The position numbers were made by a program, and so were the translations under genes. From Niabella beijingensis (GTDB lineage Bacteria; Bacteroidota; Bacteroidia; Chitinophagales; Chitinophagaceae), in the NCBI RefSeq assembly GCF_020034665.1, contig NZ_JAIQDI010000001.1, forward strand, positions 3,769,597-3,833,596: a stretch of DNA of 64,000 nt, given 5' to 3'. The notes beneath the pieces were generated by a model, which was not told the DNA's origin, ran no database searches, and saw only the letters and a list, made by a program, of their open reading frames with translations. Shown here piece by piece: positions 10,401-20,361 of the stretch (positions are counted from its first letter, which is position 1; each line of letters opens with the position of its first letter).

Positions 10401-11779
10401 AAAATAGCCAGTTGATAGATACTCAGCTGATTTCTAAATATGCACTACATTATCTGAAAACTTTCTTTGAAAAAGTAGATGTGCAGAAAGGAGAAGTAAC
10501 GGCAATTTTCAGGAAAATTTATGCTATTCAACCGCAGAATTTTGATGAGAAAAAAGACCGAAGTAAACATTCTCATCACGCAAAAGACGCAACAGTATTG
10601 ACGCTGATCCCGCAAGCTGCAAAAAGGGAAGAAATTCTGAAAGAATATTTTGAAACTTTAGAAAATGGTTTAAAATTCCAAACTATAAAGCCGTATGCTA
10701 CATTTAATGTAAACTCAATTTTTGAAATTGACGACAAGGTGCTCATCAACAGTTTGAATAACATTCAATTTCTATCGAAGGCCAAAAGGAAAGTTCGCAA
10801 AAGAGGAAAAGTGCAATTAATTGAAGGGACTAACAAAGAGAAAATTGCTACTGGAGATAGCGTTCGTGGGCAGTTACATCAGGAAACATTTTACGGTGCT
10901 ATTAAGCCTGCCAAATTGGATGAAGCCGGTAAAATGCAGAAAGATGAAAATGGTAATTTTATTCAGGAGGATAAGCTAAGGTTTACTGTTCGCGTTCAAT
11001 TTCAGTATAAGGCTAAACCTGATGTTCCGGGCTTTAAGACCTGGGAGGAAATTGAAAAACAGGTAGTAGATGAAGGTTTAAAAAGGCAGATAAAACAACA
11101 AATAGATAATGTGGGTGGGGTGAAAGAAGCTTTCGATGAAGGGATTTATATGTTTGATAAGAAGGGGAATAAAGTTAATAAAATCCGGCATATACGTGTA
11201 TGGGCAAGCGTGTCTGAACCATTGCCGGTTAAGAAACATACTTATCTTTCTTCAAAAGACTACAAGCAGCACTATTATGCAGCTAATGCAACCAATAGCT
11301 ATTTTGCATTGTATGAAGACAAGGAGAGAACAAAAAAAGACTTTGATTTCAGAAACCTAATGCAAGTCGCTCAGTCTTTGTCAGTTGAAAATATTGAAAG
11401 TGAAAAAGATTTGTTTACACCATTCATTACTATCAAAAAAGGAAAGACAGAAAAGCAGTTAGAGTTAAAATATATCCTTAATCCCGGAGCAAGAATTATC
11501 TTTTTAAAAGAAAATGAAACTAAAAATGAATTGAACGAGGCTGATTTTTTCAAGCGATTGTATATATATACGAACTTCGAGAAAAATGGGAGTTCTGCGA
11601 GGCTTAATTTTAGATTCCACATGGAGGCTCGTAGTAAAATTGAAGAATCGTATGTTGAATCTGAAGTAGATTGGGAAAATCCTAAGCCAACATTACGATT
11701 CGGCTATGCGAAATATGATTTTTTAGTTGAAGGGTACGATTTCATTATAGCGATGGACGGTACGATTAAACTAAAGTAA
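7445..11779 (+). CDS. cas9: CRISPR-associated endonuclease Cas9, type II-C
   Basis: This 1444-residue effector uses a crRNA:tracrRNA duplex to cut DNA. RuvC-I is ILGLDLGTNSIGWS with Asp8. The Arg-rich bridge helix follows (AAERTKKRSTRRLYQSRKYR, about 58-77). RuvC-II is VVVEVARQLND with Glu741. The HNH domain has CIYTGKPIG and DFEHTLPRSKSFDNSLANK with His875. RuvC-III is HSHHAKDATVLTL with His1045 and Asp1048. All catalytic residues are present, so it should be active. Size and gene order (cas9-cas1-cas2, no csn2 or cas4) put it in II-C. Its DNA is more AT-rich than cas1/cas2 next door: 21 of 60 G+C in the line at 7921 against 30 of 60 at 12241. Its stop is one base before the cas1 ATG. Confidence 0.98.
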   Translation: MGKILGLDLGTNSIGWSIRDTQLPGNQTEKVGVITFNKGVGNSKTGEYSYAAERTKKRSTRRLYQSRKYRLWATLEVLIAEGYCPLSLEGLNKWRHYNKEEARENKNGGRVYPKEEVLFERWIKMDFNEDGLPDFKSPYQLRRVLTEKEFDFNQEAERYKLGRALYHIAQRRGFKSSRKGSDDIKESVDGADIDLQYSEKKKNKEIIAQFEKYPQAKTIGALFAYLEDDGIRIRENMAQYAIRENYKEEINQIFKIQNLSFASLLYKGLVETGKNKNDGAIFYKRPLRSQKGLIGLCTLEQETRIDPKTKKSFQVGKYRAPISHPSFELFRAWQFLNNIKFKEENNKNSTWQPLGLELKKEILEEKFFRKSKAYFPFSEIVDIIKKKGLRWVLNYKPKQTVTGCPVSARLKDIFGDDYLNVKIDKLPSPKQKKNYYDIYDIWHVLFSFEDQEFVAAFASEKLKLDEEKAKQFVFAWNAMPVGYGMLSINAIEKINRFLFKGIQYTEAVLLANLPSLVGEDIWIENEATFLQNIDDIIRENRSEKHIIQIINSLVAKYKSLDQKFGYKDDAYALDGSDVQDITDAILEHYGESVWLSKEKAEADRIFSTVKDCYQAFFKTIGLERVNLDGERHFLVSSNGKNYYKADSGFYKQPKLKDTLAAYSVKVLKVDISKLKKIYHASDISIYPPAMPDENGEIKMGSPQTGSFKNPMAMRTLQELKKLLNYLIETNQVDSDARVVVEVARQLNDANKRWAIEAWQRQREAENMEFATAIDELVKQEGAEANSKSEADIDKMRLWYEQNGEESVPEISETKKEIKGIRWTENKKQSYKDITTKKTAIEKYRLWREQNCICIYTGKPIGVSDLFNTNIIDFEHTLPRSKSFDNSLANKTVAFMDFNRTIKKNKIPSQLSKEQYELVLKNIKLWEEKIERIKQQIDFWQTKSKKAADKQWKDDAIRQKHLWKMELEYWSSKVERFKIQEITSGFKNSQLIDTQLISKYALHYLKTFFEKVDVQKGEVTAIFRKIYAIQPQNFDEKKDRSKHSHHAKDATVLTLIPQAAKREEILKEYFETLENGLKFQTIKPYATFNVNSIFEIDDKVLINSLNNIQFLSKAKRKVRKRGKVQLIEGTNKEKIATGDSVRGQLHQETFYGAIKPAKLDEAGKMQKDENGNFIQEDKLRFTVRVQFQYKAKPDVPGFKTWEEIEKQVVDEGLKRQIKQQIDNVGGVKEAFDEGIYMFDKKGNKVNKIRHIRVWASVSEPLPVKKHTYLSSKDYKQHYYAANATNSYFALYEDKERTKKDFDFRNLMQVAQSLSVENIESEKDLFTPFITIKKGKTEKQLELKYILNPGARIIFLKENETKNELNEADFFKRLYIYTNFEKNGSSARLNFRFHMEARSKIEESYVESEVDWENPKPTLRFGYAKYDFLVEGYDFIIAMDGTIKLK

Positions 11780-11780
11780 T

Positions 11781-13030
<1,250 letters not shown>

Positions 13031-13096
13031 AAAGGAAGGGAGTCCTTTTGCAAAATCAAACCGGTCTTGAAAAGCCGTAAAATGCCGGGCTGGAAA

Positions 13097-13126
13097 TAAA
13101 AAAACGGGGAATTTCCCCGTTTTTTA
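13097..13126. terminator. Bidirectional terminator between cas2 and the CRISPR array
   Basis: CGGGGA (13105-13110), loop ATT, TCCCCG (13114-13119) form the core. A run of A precedes and a run of T follows, so the hairpin can end transcripts from both sides: the cas operon on the plus strand and the array on the minus strand. Confidence 0.85.
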
Positions 13127-13176
13127 TCCTGTTGACAACCTGGAATCCTTTACTGTTGTGGGTTTTGACAAAACGT

Positions 13177-16028
13177 GTTGTCAAAGACCAAAGGTAATTC
13201 GAAAATTGAAAGCAATTCACAACCCATCCTGATAAGCAGCAACAGGTTGTATAGTTGTCAAAGACCAAAGGTAATTCGAAAATTGAAAGCAATTCACAAC
13301 TATGCAAGACTTTATGAAGCGCTTGCGTTAGTTGTCAAAGACCAAAGGTAATTCGAAAATTGAAAGCAATTCACAACAGATACCATGTTGGGGAACCAGT
13401 GGCCGAAGTTGTCAAAGACCAAAGGTAATTCGAAAATTGAAAGCAATTCACAACTGTTTGCGCCGCCTGGACTGAATACGCGGGTTGTCAAAGACCAAAG
13501 GTAATTCGAAAATTGAAAGCAATTCACAACCCAATTACCAAAGCTATCACAAAAAGGAAAGTTGTCAAAGACCAAAGGTAATTCGAAAATTGAAAGCAAT
13601 TCACAACACCTACACGAAACAATTGCTTTCAACGATGTTGTCAAAGACCAAAGGTAATTCGAAAATTGAAAGCAATTCACAACCTTTGGCCGGTACACCT
13701 ACAAAGAAACGGAGTTGTCAAAGACCAAAGGTAATTCGAAAATTGAAAGCAATTCACAACTACTATCTTCAGTGAAGACATTATGAACAAGTTGTCAAAG
13801 ACCAAAGGTAATTCGAAAATTGAAAGCAATTCACAACTGCGCGGCCCCCGGACCCCCCGCGGGTGTAGTTGTCAAAGACCAAAGGTAATTCGAAAATTGA
13901 AAGCAATTCACAACCCTAATGTCTGGATTTGATGAAAGAAAAGGGTTGTCAAAGACCAAAGGTAATTCGAAAATTGAAAGCAATTCACAACAGTAGCCTA
14001 TTTGGACAAAAAAGATGTAGGGTTGTCAAAGACCAAAGGTAATTCGAAAATTGAAAGCAATTCACAACTAGACAGGAATATTCCTCAAAAAATTAAAGTT
14101 GTCAAAGACCAAAGGTAATTCGAAAATTGAAAGCAATTCACAACTAAAATTTGTCACCTGGGTTATTTTTAGCGTTGTCAAAGACCAAAGGTAATTCGAA
14201 AATTGAAAGCAATTCACAACGGAAGACGCTGGATTTATCGAAATAAGATTGTTGTCAAAGACCAAAGGTAATTCGAAAATTGAAAGCAATTCACAACACA
14301 GGCCAAACGGTTGTTAAGAATCAACAAGTTGTCAAAGACCAAAGGTAATTCGAAAATTGAAAGCAATTCACAACTCTAGCTGGCAAAGGAACTGGTGTTG
14401 CTACGTTGTCAAAGACCAAAGGTAATTCGAAAATTGAAAGCAATTCACAACATTACACCGCTTGAATATGCGAAAGAGAAGTTGTCAAAGACCAAAGGTA
14501 ATTCGAAAATTGAAAGCAATTCACAACGGGTAGCACCGGTGCTGCTCTTAAGGCTATGTTGTCAAAGACCAAAGGTAATTCGAAAATTGAAAGCAATTCA
14601 CAACCGCAATAGCGTAATACTTTGCAAAATTTTTGTTGTCAAAGACCAAAGGTAATTCGAAAATTGAAAGCAATTCACAACTTAGGATTGTCCAATCCGG
14701 TTAATTCCTTGTTGTCAAAGACCAAAGGTAATTCGAAAATTGAAAGCAATTCACAACTCCCGGAACTACTGGTGGTTATATTCGTGTTGTCAAAGACCAA
14801 AGGTAATTCGAAAATTGAAAGCAATTCACAACAGCAGTGAAACGGGTGCTGAGTTGATGGGAGTTGTCAAAGACCAAAGGTAATTCGAAAATTGAAAGCA
14901 ATTCACAACTCCCGGAACTACTGGTGGTTATATTCGTGTTGTCAAAGACCAAAGGTAATTCGAAAATTGAAAGCAATTCACAACAGCAGTGAAACGGGTG
15001 CTGAGTTGATGGGAGTTGTCAAAGACCAAAGGTAATTCGAAAATTGAAAGCAATTCACAACTCCCGGAACTACTGGTGGTTATATTCGTGTTGTCAAAGA
15101 CCAAAGGTAATTCGAAAATTGAAAGCAATTCACAACAGCAGTGAAACGGGTGCTGAGTTGATGGGAGTTGTCAAAGACCAAAGGTAATTCGAAAATTGAA
15201 AGCAATTCACAACCGTTTATGAGTACTACTATTGATTATGCGCGTTGTCAAAGACCAAAGGTAATTCGAAAATTGAAAGCAATTCACAACCAGGAATCTT
15301 TGAATAACCTTCAGCGTCTAGTTGTCAAAGACCAAAGGTAATTCGAAAATTGAAAGCAATTCACAACGGTGTTGCTACTGGAAAAGTTAAGCGTTATGTT
15401 GTCAAAGACCAAAGGTAATTCGAAAATTGAAAGCAATTCACAACTACCGACTATGAAGATTTCAAAAACAAATAGTTGTCAAAGACCAAAGGTAATTCGA
15501 AAATTGAAAGCAATTCACAACCTATTTCCCTTAGATAGCCAAACAGGATGCGTTGTCAAAGACCAAAGGTAATTCGAAAATTGAAAGCAATTCACAACCC
15601 AGGGATCTGAACATAATGCTCTTTGACGTTGTCAAAGACCAAAGGTAATTCGAAAATTGAAAGCAATTCACAACTACCGAGTACACGCAAAGCAGCGGGT
15701 TACAGTTGTCAAAGACCAAAGGTAATTCGAAAATTGAAAGCAATTCACAACTACCGAGTACACGCAAAGCAGCGGGTTACAGTTGTCAAAGACCAAAGGT
15801 AATTCGAAAATTGAAAGCAATTCACAACGTCTACGGCTTGGGGCGCAATGCGAAAGCTGTTGTCAAAGACCAAAGGTAATTCGAAAATTGAAAGCAATTC
15901 ACAACGGCGGCACAGGGATTGCCTACAAAATCTGGTTGTCAAAGACCAAAGGTAATTCGAAAATTGAAAGCAATTCACAACATAAACCCTGAAACAATTA
16001 AGTAATATGAAGTTGTCAAAGACCAAAG
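13177..16028 (-). CRISPR. CRISPR array: 37 complete 47-bp repeats plus one truncated repeat, 37 spacers
   Basis: Complete repeats run from 13177-13223 to 15935-15981 and look identical throughout. On the plus strand they begin GTTGTCAAAGACCAAAGG and end GAAAGCAATTCACAAC. Spacers are 28-30 bp. A 38th repeat keeps only its first 17 bp (16012-16028). The tracrRNA anti-repeat fits the reverse complement, so crRNAs are read from the minus strand, right to left, convergent with cas9. Spacers at 14758, 14910 and 15062 are the same 28-mer; those at 14833, 14985 and 15137 the same 30-mer; those at 15675 and 15752 are identical. That leaves 32 distinct spacers. One spacer (13838-13867) is unusually GC-rich. 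No spacer has an obvious perfect target in this window. Confidence 0.99.
13189..13196 (-). promoter_or_regulatory. TAnnTTTG box inside each CRISPR repeat (first repeat shown)
   Basis: In crRNA orientation every repeat contains TACCTTTG at repeat positions 28-35, a perfect Bacteroidota -7 box. Possible -33 TTG boxes lie at positions 2-4 (23-nt spacing) and 9-11 (16 nt). A start 5-7 nt downstream would fall about 5 nt before the spacer. This copy is in the leftmost repeat; the same box recurs in all 37 complete repeats. Confidence 0.45.
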
Positions 16029-16039
16029 ATGATGAAAAA

Positions 16040-18214
16040 TTACCGGCCACCGGGCGGACAATGCGCTTTTAAATAGTTGGTGTACAGCACCGACAGGTGT
16101 TCACTGGTGCCTTCGCCTTCCGAAATGGAATGGGTCCGGTTAGGGTAGCTCATCAGCTGAAACTGTTTGCCCTGACGGATCAGCTCGTTGATCAGCATTT
16201 CCGCATTCTGATAATGCACATTGTCATCACCGGTTCCATGGATGTAAAGCAGGTTGCCTCTCAGGTTCTTTGCATAGGTGATGGGCGAGCCCTTTACAAA
16301 ATCTTCATTGGAGCTTGAGGGTACGCCCATGTAGCGCTCCTGGTAGATATTGTCGTACAATAACTGGTTGGTCACTGCCGCAATTGCGATCCCTGTTTTA
16401 TAAATATCCGGATATTGAAAAAGAAGGTTCAGTGTGGAGGAGCCGCCACCGCTCCATCCCCAGACGGCCACGCGGCTGGAGTCGATAAAATCCCATTTCA
16501 GGATCTCTTTGGCACCCATTGCCTGGTCGCGGATGTTGATCCGGCCAATGTTCCGGTAGATCGCTTTCCGCCACTGGCTGCCCTTGGGAGCCGGGGCACC
16601 CCTGTTTTCAAGCGAAATATATACATAGCCATCATCCGCCATGTTGCCATTGTAAAGAAAATTTTTTCCTGCCCGGTAGTTGTCCACTACTGTCTGGGAT
16701 GCCGGCTCTCCGTAAACATAGAACACCACGGGATATTTTTTCTTCGGATCAAAGTTGGTCGGCTTTACCATCCATCCGTCCAGCTCTACACCATCGCTGG
16801 TTTTTACTTTAAAAAACGATGCCGGCGATACACCGGGTGCAGGGGGGATCACCCTTCTTGCTTTTACCAGTTCCTTATGATCGGGCAGACTTATAATGGC
16901 ACCATTTGCCAATTCGGCAGCACTGCTGTGATCGAAGATGGCGATTTTTCCGTTGGGGGAAATGGTATAGTTGTTCGTTCCGCTTAACTGTTCCGGTGTT
17001 ACCCGTGTTGTATCGCCACCATTAAGGGATACCCTGTAGAGGTAGGTTTGCGTGGCATTGCCGGGGGAAGCCATAAAATAAATGGTTTGTGTGGCCGCAT
17101 CATACAGGTCGAAGTGGATCACATCATAATTCCCCTTTGTGATCAGGGTTTCCTTTCCTGTCAGATCCATCTTATAGATCTGGCGCCAGCCGTTCTTTTC
17201 AGAAAGCCAGAGGAATTCCCCTTTTTTGCTGATCCAGTCCCAGCCGCTGGGATCGTTGTTATTCCAGCGGCTTTTGATATCGATCCAGGCGGCATCGGTT
17301 TCATGGAAAAGCTGCTTGGCGCGGGAAGAAGCTGCATCCACGAGGTAGAGGCGGCTGTCGTTCTGTTGCCGGTTGAGTTGCTGGAGAATGACCGATTGCC
17401 CCGAAGGGGTCCACTCCATCCGGGGAATATAATGCTGAACGGGATCTCCGTCAATAGTGGCCTGGCGCGACTTCCCGGTGGCCACATCATAAAACCAGAT
17501 GGTACAGGAGGAGGGGTTCTGTCCTACTTTGGGATATTCTACCGGAATGGTAAAGGAGTAAAGGGAGTCGGTATTGTTGATCATCAGAAAATTCCTGATA
17601 TGAGTGGCATCCAGCTTCCAGTAGGCGATCCGGTTGCCGTCCGGCGACCAGCGGAAACCATCCTGACAGCCAAACTCTTCTTCGTAGGCCCAGTCAAATG
17701 TACCGTTGATGATCCGGTCGGTGCCATCCCTTGTAACGGCAGTGCGCTTATTGTCCTGCAGCTCTTCAATATAGATATTGTGCTTGGAAACATAAGCGGC
17801 TTTTCTGCCGTCGGGGGAGAACTTGGCAAACATCAGCGAAGCGGAAGGCAGCCCTTTTCCCAGCTGGGTCAGCTTTTTGGTGGTGCGGTCAAACACCCAG
17901 TAGTCCCCGCGGGTGTTCTCCCGCCAAACCCGTTGGGTGTTGGCAAACAACAGGATCCGGTTGCCGTCTGCCGACAGGGTAAAGCTTTGTACCGCCAGGG
18001 CTTTGGCGGCCCCGGCAGGTGTGAGCTCCTGTTCGCTCATGAATACCTTATTCTGTTCCGGATGTACCGGATCGATGCTGGAAATTCCCTTATCTGAAAA
18101 GCTGTAAAAGCTGTTCCCGTCGGGGGTCCATTGCAGCTTCTGTGCAATGGCGGCCTGTGTACAGATTGTCAGGAGGATAACAAGCAGGTAAGTTGTTCTT
18201 GCAGGAGACATCAT
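16040..18214 (-). CDS. Dipeptidyl peptidase IV-like S9 serine peptidase, secreted
   Basis: A 724-residue prolyl-specific exopeptidase with a signal peptide (TTYLLVILLTICTQAAIAQ). The N-terminal beta-propeller carries the DPP-IV double-Glu motif in DWAYEEEFGCQDGFRWSPDG, which anchors the substrate amino terminus. The C-terminal alpha/beta-hydrolase domain has the nucleophile WGWSGGGSS, the Asp in HGTGDDNVHYQN and the His in YPNRTHSISEGEGTSEHL. All parts are intact, so it should release X-Pro dipeptides in the periplasm. Its stop codon lies only 11 bp from the truncated end of the CRISPR array, so read-through from this gene would enter the array in the crRNA direction. The first ATG of two adjacent Met codons is used. 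Confidence 0.95.
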   Translation of the reverse strand: MMSPARTTYLLVILLTICTQAAIAQKLQWTPDGNSFYSFSDKGISSIDPVHPEQNKVFMSEQELTPAGAAKALAVQSFTLSADGNRILLFANTQRVWRENTRGDYWVFDRTTKKLTQLGKGLPSASLMFAKFSPDGRKAAYVSKHNIYIEELQDNKRTAVTRDGTDRIINGTFDWAYEEEFGCQDGFRWSPDGNRIAYWKLDATHIRNFLMINNTDSLYSFTIPVEYPKVGQNPSSCTIWFYDVATGKSRQATIDGDPVQHYIPRMEWTPSGQSVILQQLNRQQNDSRLYLVDAASSRAKQLFHETDAAWIDIKSRWNNNDPSGWDWISKKGEFLWLSEKNGWRQIYKMDLTGKETLITKGNYDVIHFDLYDAATQTIYFMASPGNATQTYLYRVSLNGGDTTRVTPEQLSGTNNYTISPNGKIAIFDHSSAAELANGAIISLPDHKELVKARRVIPPAPGVSPASFFKVKTSDGVELDGWMVKPTNFDPKKKYPVVFYVYGEPASQTVVDNYRAGKNFLYNGNMADDGYVYISLENRGAPAPKGSQWRKAIYRNIGRINIRDQAMGAKEILKWDFIDSSRVAVWGWSGGGSSTLNLLFQYPDIYKTGIAIAAVTNQLLYDNIYQERYMGVPSSSNEDFVKGSPITYAKNLRGNLLYIHGTGDDNVHYQNAEMLINELIRQGKQFQLMSYPNRTHSISEGEGTSEHLSVLYTNYLKAHCPPGGR

Positions 18215-18573
18215 AAGTTGAATATTTGCGCCTAAATTAACGGGCTTTTCTTAGACCGCCATAAAAAACAAAAAAAAACAGCCTGCGTTTTCAGGCCGGC
18301 CTGCTCTTTTTTGCTATATGGATGATTAAGAAAATCATTATAAAGAACTCTTTTGAATGGTCCGCGAAAATTATATGATCCAGGCACTTACTTTTAATAA
18401 CGCTTACTTCTTCATAGGGTACTAAAACGAGATTGCCCTTTATTATTGCCGGAGAACAACAGGAACAGATAGCCGGATATCCGCTCCCATGGCATGAAGG
18501 TCGTAAGCGTTTAACGTTTCCGTCCTGTAAAAGATAACGTGCCTGCTGCTTATCTGTGTAGTTGTAAACAAGG
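18215..18573. other. Intergenic region between the DPP-IV and rtcB genes
   Basis: 359 bp without a gene on either strand. It contains one intrinsic terminator for minus-strand transcripts (listed separately) and a palindrome CAGGCCGGCCTG at 18292-18303. No other structure was recognised. Confidence 0.5.
18272..18297 (-). terminator. Intrinsic terminator upstream of the DPP-IV gene
   Basis: On the minus strand GCCTG-AAAACG-CAGGC (18296-18281) is followed by TG and about nine T. It would stop transcripts coming from rtcB before they enter the peptidase gene. Confidence 0.6.
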
Positions 18574-20010
18574 TTATTCTTTCACCTGCCATTTTTTGAT
18601 CGTATCGCCGGCCATTTTTACAATCTTAGGCGTGAAGGTGCCTACCACATCCACCAGTGCCTGCTGGCCTTTCATTACCACTTCAATGTCCTTATAGGCA
18701 AAGGGTGCTTCATCCAGCCCGGCGCTGATCAGCGTTACGCCTTTTTTGGAAAGTTCTTTTTTCAGGTCAGAGGCGGTGATGCTCTGCAACGCTTTGCTGC
18801 GGCTCATTTTACGACCGGCGCCATGAGAAGCGGAATTGACCGCTGCTGTTTCGCCTTTTCCTTTTACGATAAACCCCGCAGCTGTCATGCTGCCGGGAAT
18901 GATGCCGAGCACATTTTCCCCCGCAGGTGTGGCACCCTTGCGGTGGACGATCACTTCTTCGCCGTTCCATACCTCCTTCCATGCAAAATTGTGATGGTTC
19001 TCAACCATCCGGATCGGCTTACAGCCCAGCTGCTTTGCAATTTTTGCATGAATGATATGATGACAGGCAGCAGCATAATCGCCGGCCAGGTTCATGGCGA
19101 TCCAGTATTCCCGTCCTTCCGCTTCATTCAGGTCCAGCCAGGCCAGGTTCCGGGCATCCTGCGACAGTCTTCTTTTACTGATCGCGATCTTTGTATAATG
19201 ATTGGCGATGGCCGCACCCAGTGCACGGGAGCCGGAATGGGAGAGCAGGCCAAGATAAGCACCCGCCGGCACTCCAAGCACGGCATCCGCTTCGCTAATG
19301 GTCACAATACCGAACTCTACAAAATGATTGCCGCTTCCGCTGCTGCCGAGTTGTTTCCAGGCCCGCCCATGCAATCCTTTTAATACAGGCAGCAGCCGGA
19401 AGGCCTCGTGATCCATGACTGCGTGGTTTGCTGCCTGTTTAAACTGGGCACCGCTTCCGAACAAGGTAGCTTCGTTGATCTCCCGTACAAAATAGTGCGT
19501 GCGATCGTCAAGCTCTTTTGGGTTGGTATCAAAAATACTCAGGCACATACGGCAGCCGATGTCCACACCAACCCCGTATGGGATAATGGCATTACGGGTA
19601 GCCAGCACGCCGCCGATGGGCAATCCATAACCCTGGTGTGCATCCGGCATCAGGGCGCCGGCAACCGCAACCGGCAATTTTGCAGCGGTATACATTTGGG
19701 CCAGGGCACTTTCTTCAATATGCTCCCTTCCGAATATATTAAAGGCAATACCCGACTGGTTCAGCGATACGGCCATGCCTTCGTCCTCTTTAGGCGGCGG
19801 TGGTACTAATTGCCGGGCAACCGGTCCCAGTGCCGCATCTGATACAAAATCCGCCGGGGCCTGCAGTACGGCTTTTAACAGGTCGAATACCGTTTCTTTC
19901 GAAGTATATTTATAATGCTTCTGTGCCAGTTTCATGGCAATACTGATCACCGGACCTTCGGGGTATCCCAGCTGTCTCAATTCCTTTCCGGTTATTTTTA
20001 ATTTGTTCAT
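18574..20010 (-). CDS. rtcB: RNA-splicing ligase RtcB
   Basis: A 478-residue ligase that joins RNA 2',3'-cyclic phosphate or 3'-phosphate ends to 5'-OH ends using GTP and Mn2+. The metal and guanylylation motifs are all present: PDAHQGYGLPIGGV near residue 120, VGVDIGCRM with metal-binding Asp and Cys, GSSGSGNHFVEFG, SHSGSR, ENHHNFAW, HRKGATPA, PGSMT and the guanylated His in SHGAGRKMSR. Length fits the bacterial family. There is no archease partner next to it and no RtcR-type activator; it appears to be a single-gene unit. It probably works in RNA repair after cleavage by stress toxins, which is family knowledge rather than local evidence. Confidence 0.96.
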   Translation of the reverse strand: MNKLKITGKELRQLGYPEGPVISIAMKLAQKHYKYTSKETVFDLLKAVLQAPADFVSDAALGPVARQLVPPPPKEDEGMAVSLNQSGIAFNIFGREHIEESALAQMYTAAKLPVAVAGALMPDAHQGYGLPIGGVLATRNAIIPYGVGVDIGCRMCLSIFDTNPKELDDRTHYFVREINEATLFGSGAQFKQAANHAVMDHEAFRLLPVLKGLHGRAWKQLGSSGSGNHFVEFGIVTISEADAVLGVPAGAYLGLLSHSGSRALGAAIANHYTKIAISKRRLSQDARNLAWLDLNEAEGREYWIAMNLAGDYAAACHHIIHAKIAKQLGCKPIRMVENHHNFAWKEVWNGEEVIVHRKGATPAGENVLGIIPGSMTAAGFIVKGKGETAAVNSASHGAGRKMSRSKALQSITASDLKKELSKKGVTLISAGLDEAPFAYKDIEVVMKGQQALVDVVGTFTPKIVKMAGDTIKKWQVKE

Positions 20011-20361
20011 TTGAATGTTTTAAGAAGTTCTTCTCGGTCGTTGAAAGATCACACTGTTTTTCTATTCTTTAACCCCAGGTGTGGTCTGCAAAAGAAGCGG
20101 TTCCCGGTCCTCTCCGGAATTGCCTGTTTTAACAGATCAAAGACGAAACAACTTAGTAAGAAATAATTTGTCTGCTCCCGAAAACAAAATTGAGATGTCC
20201 ATGTGCAGTCTATTTGCACAGTGCTGCTTTTTTTTTAACAGAGAGCGTGCAATCCGGTTAAATGTTCCCGGTGGGGTGGATTGCAGGTACAAGATGATAT
20301 GAAGTTACTTTACACGCATAGCGGAACTTAATACCCATGTACTAAAAAAGTAACCCGCTCT
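20011..20361. other. Intergenic region upstream of rtcB
   Basis: 351 bp between rtcB and the pepsin-fold gene, both on the minus strand. Only short chance open frames occur and I saw no clear promoter, hairpin or repeat beyond simple poly-T near 20230. Confidence 0.4.

Noticed and set aside
13312..15992. Several apparent proteins with repeated LSIFELPLVFDN or SKTKGNSKIESNSQ words
   Set aside because: They are translations of the CRISPR repeats, shifting frame with spacer length.
17048..18097. Open frame of 349 codons on the plus strand
   Set aside because: Antisense shadow of the DPP-IV gene, which has signal peptide and full catalytic motifs on the other strand.
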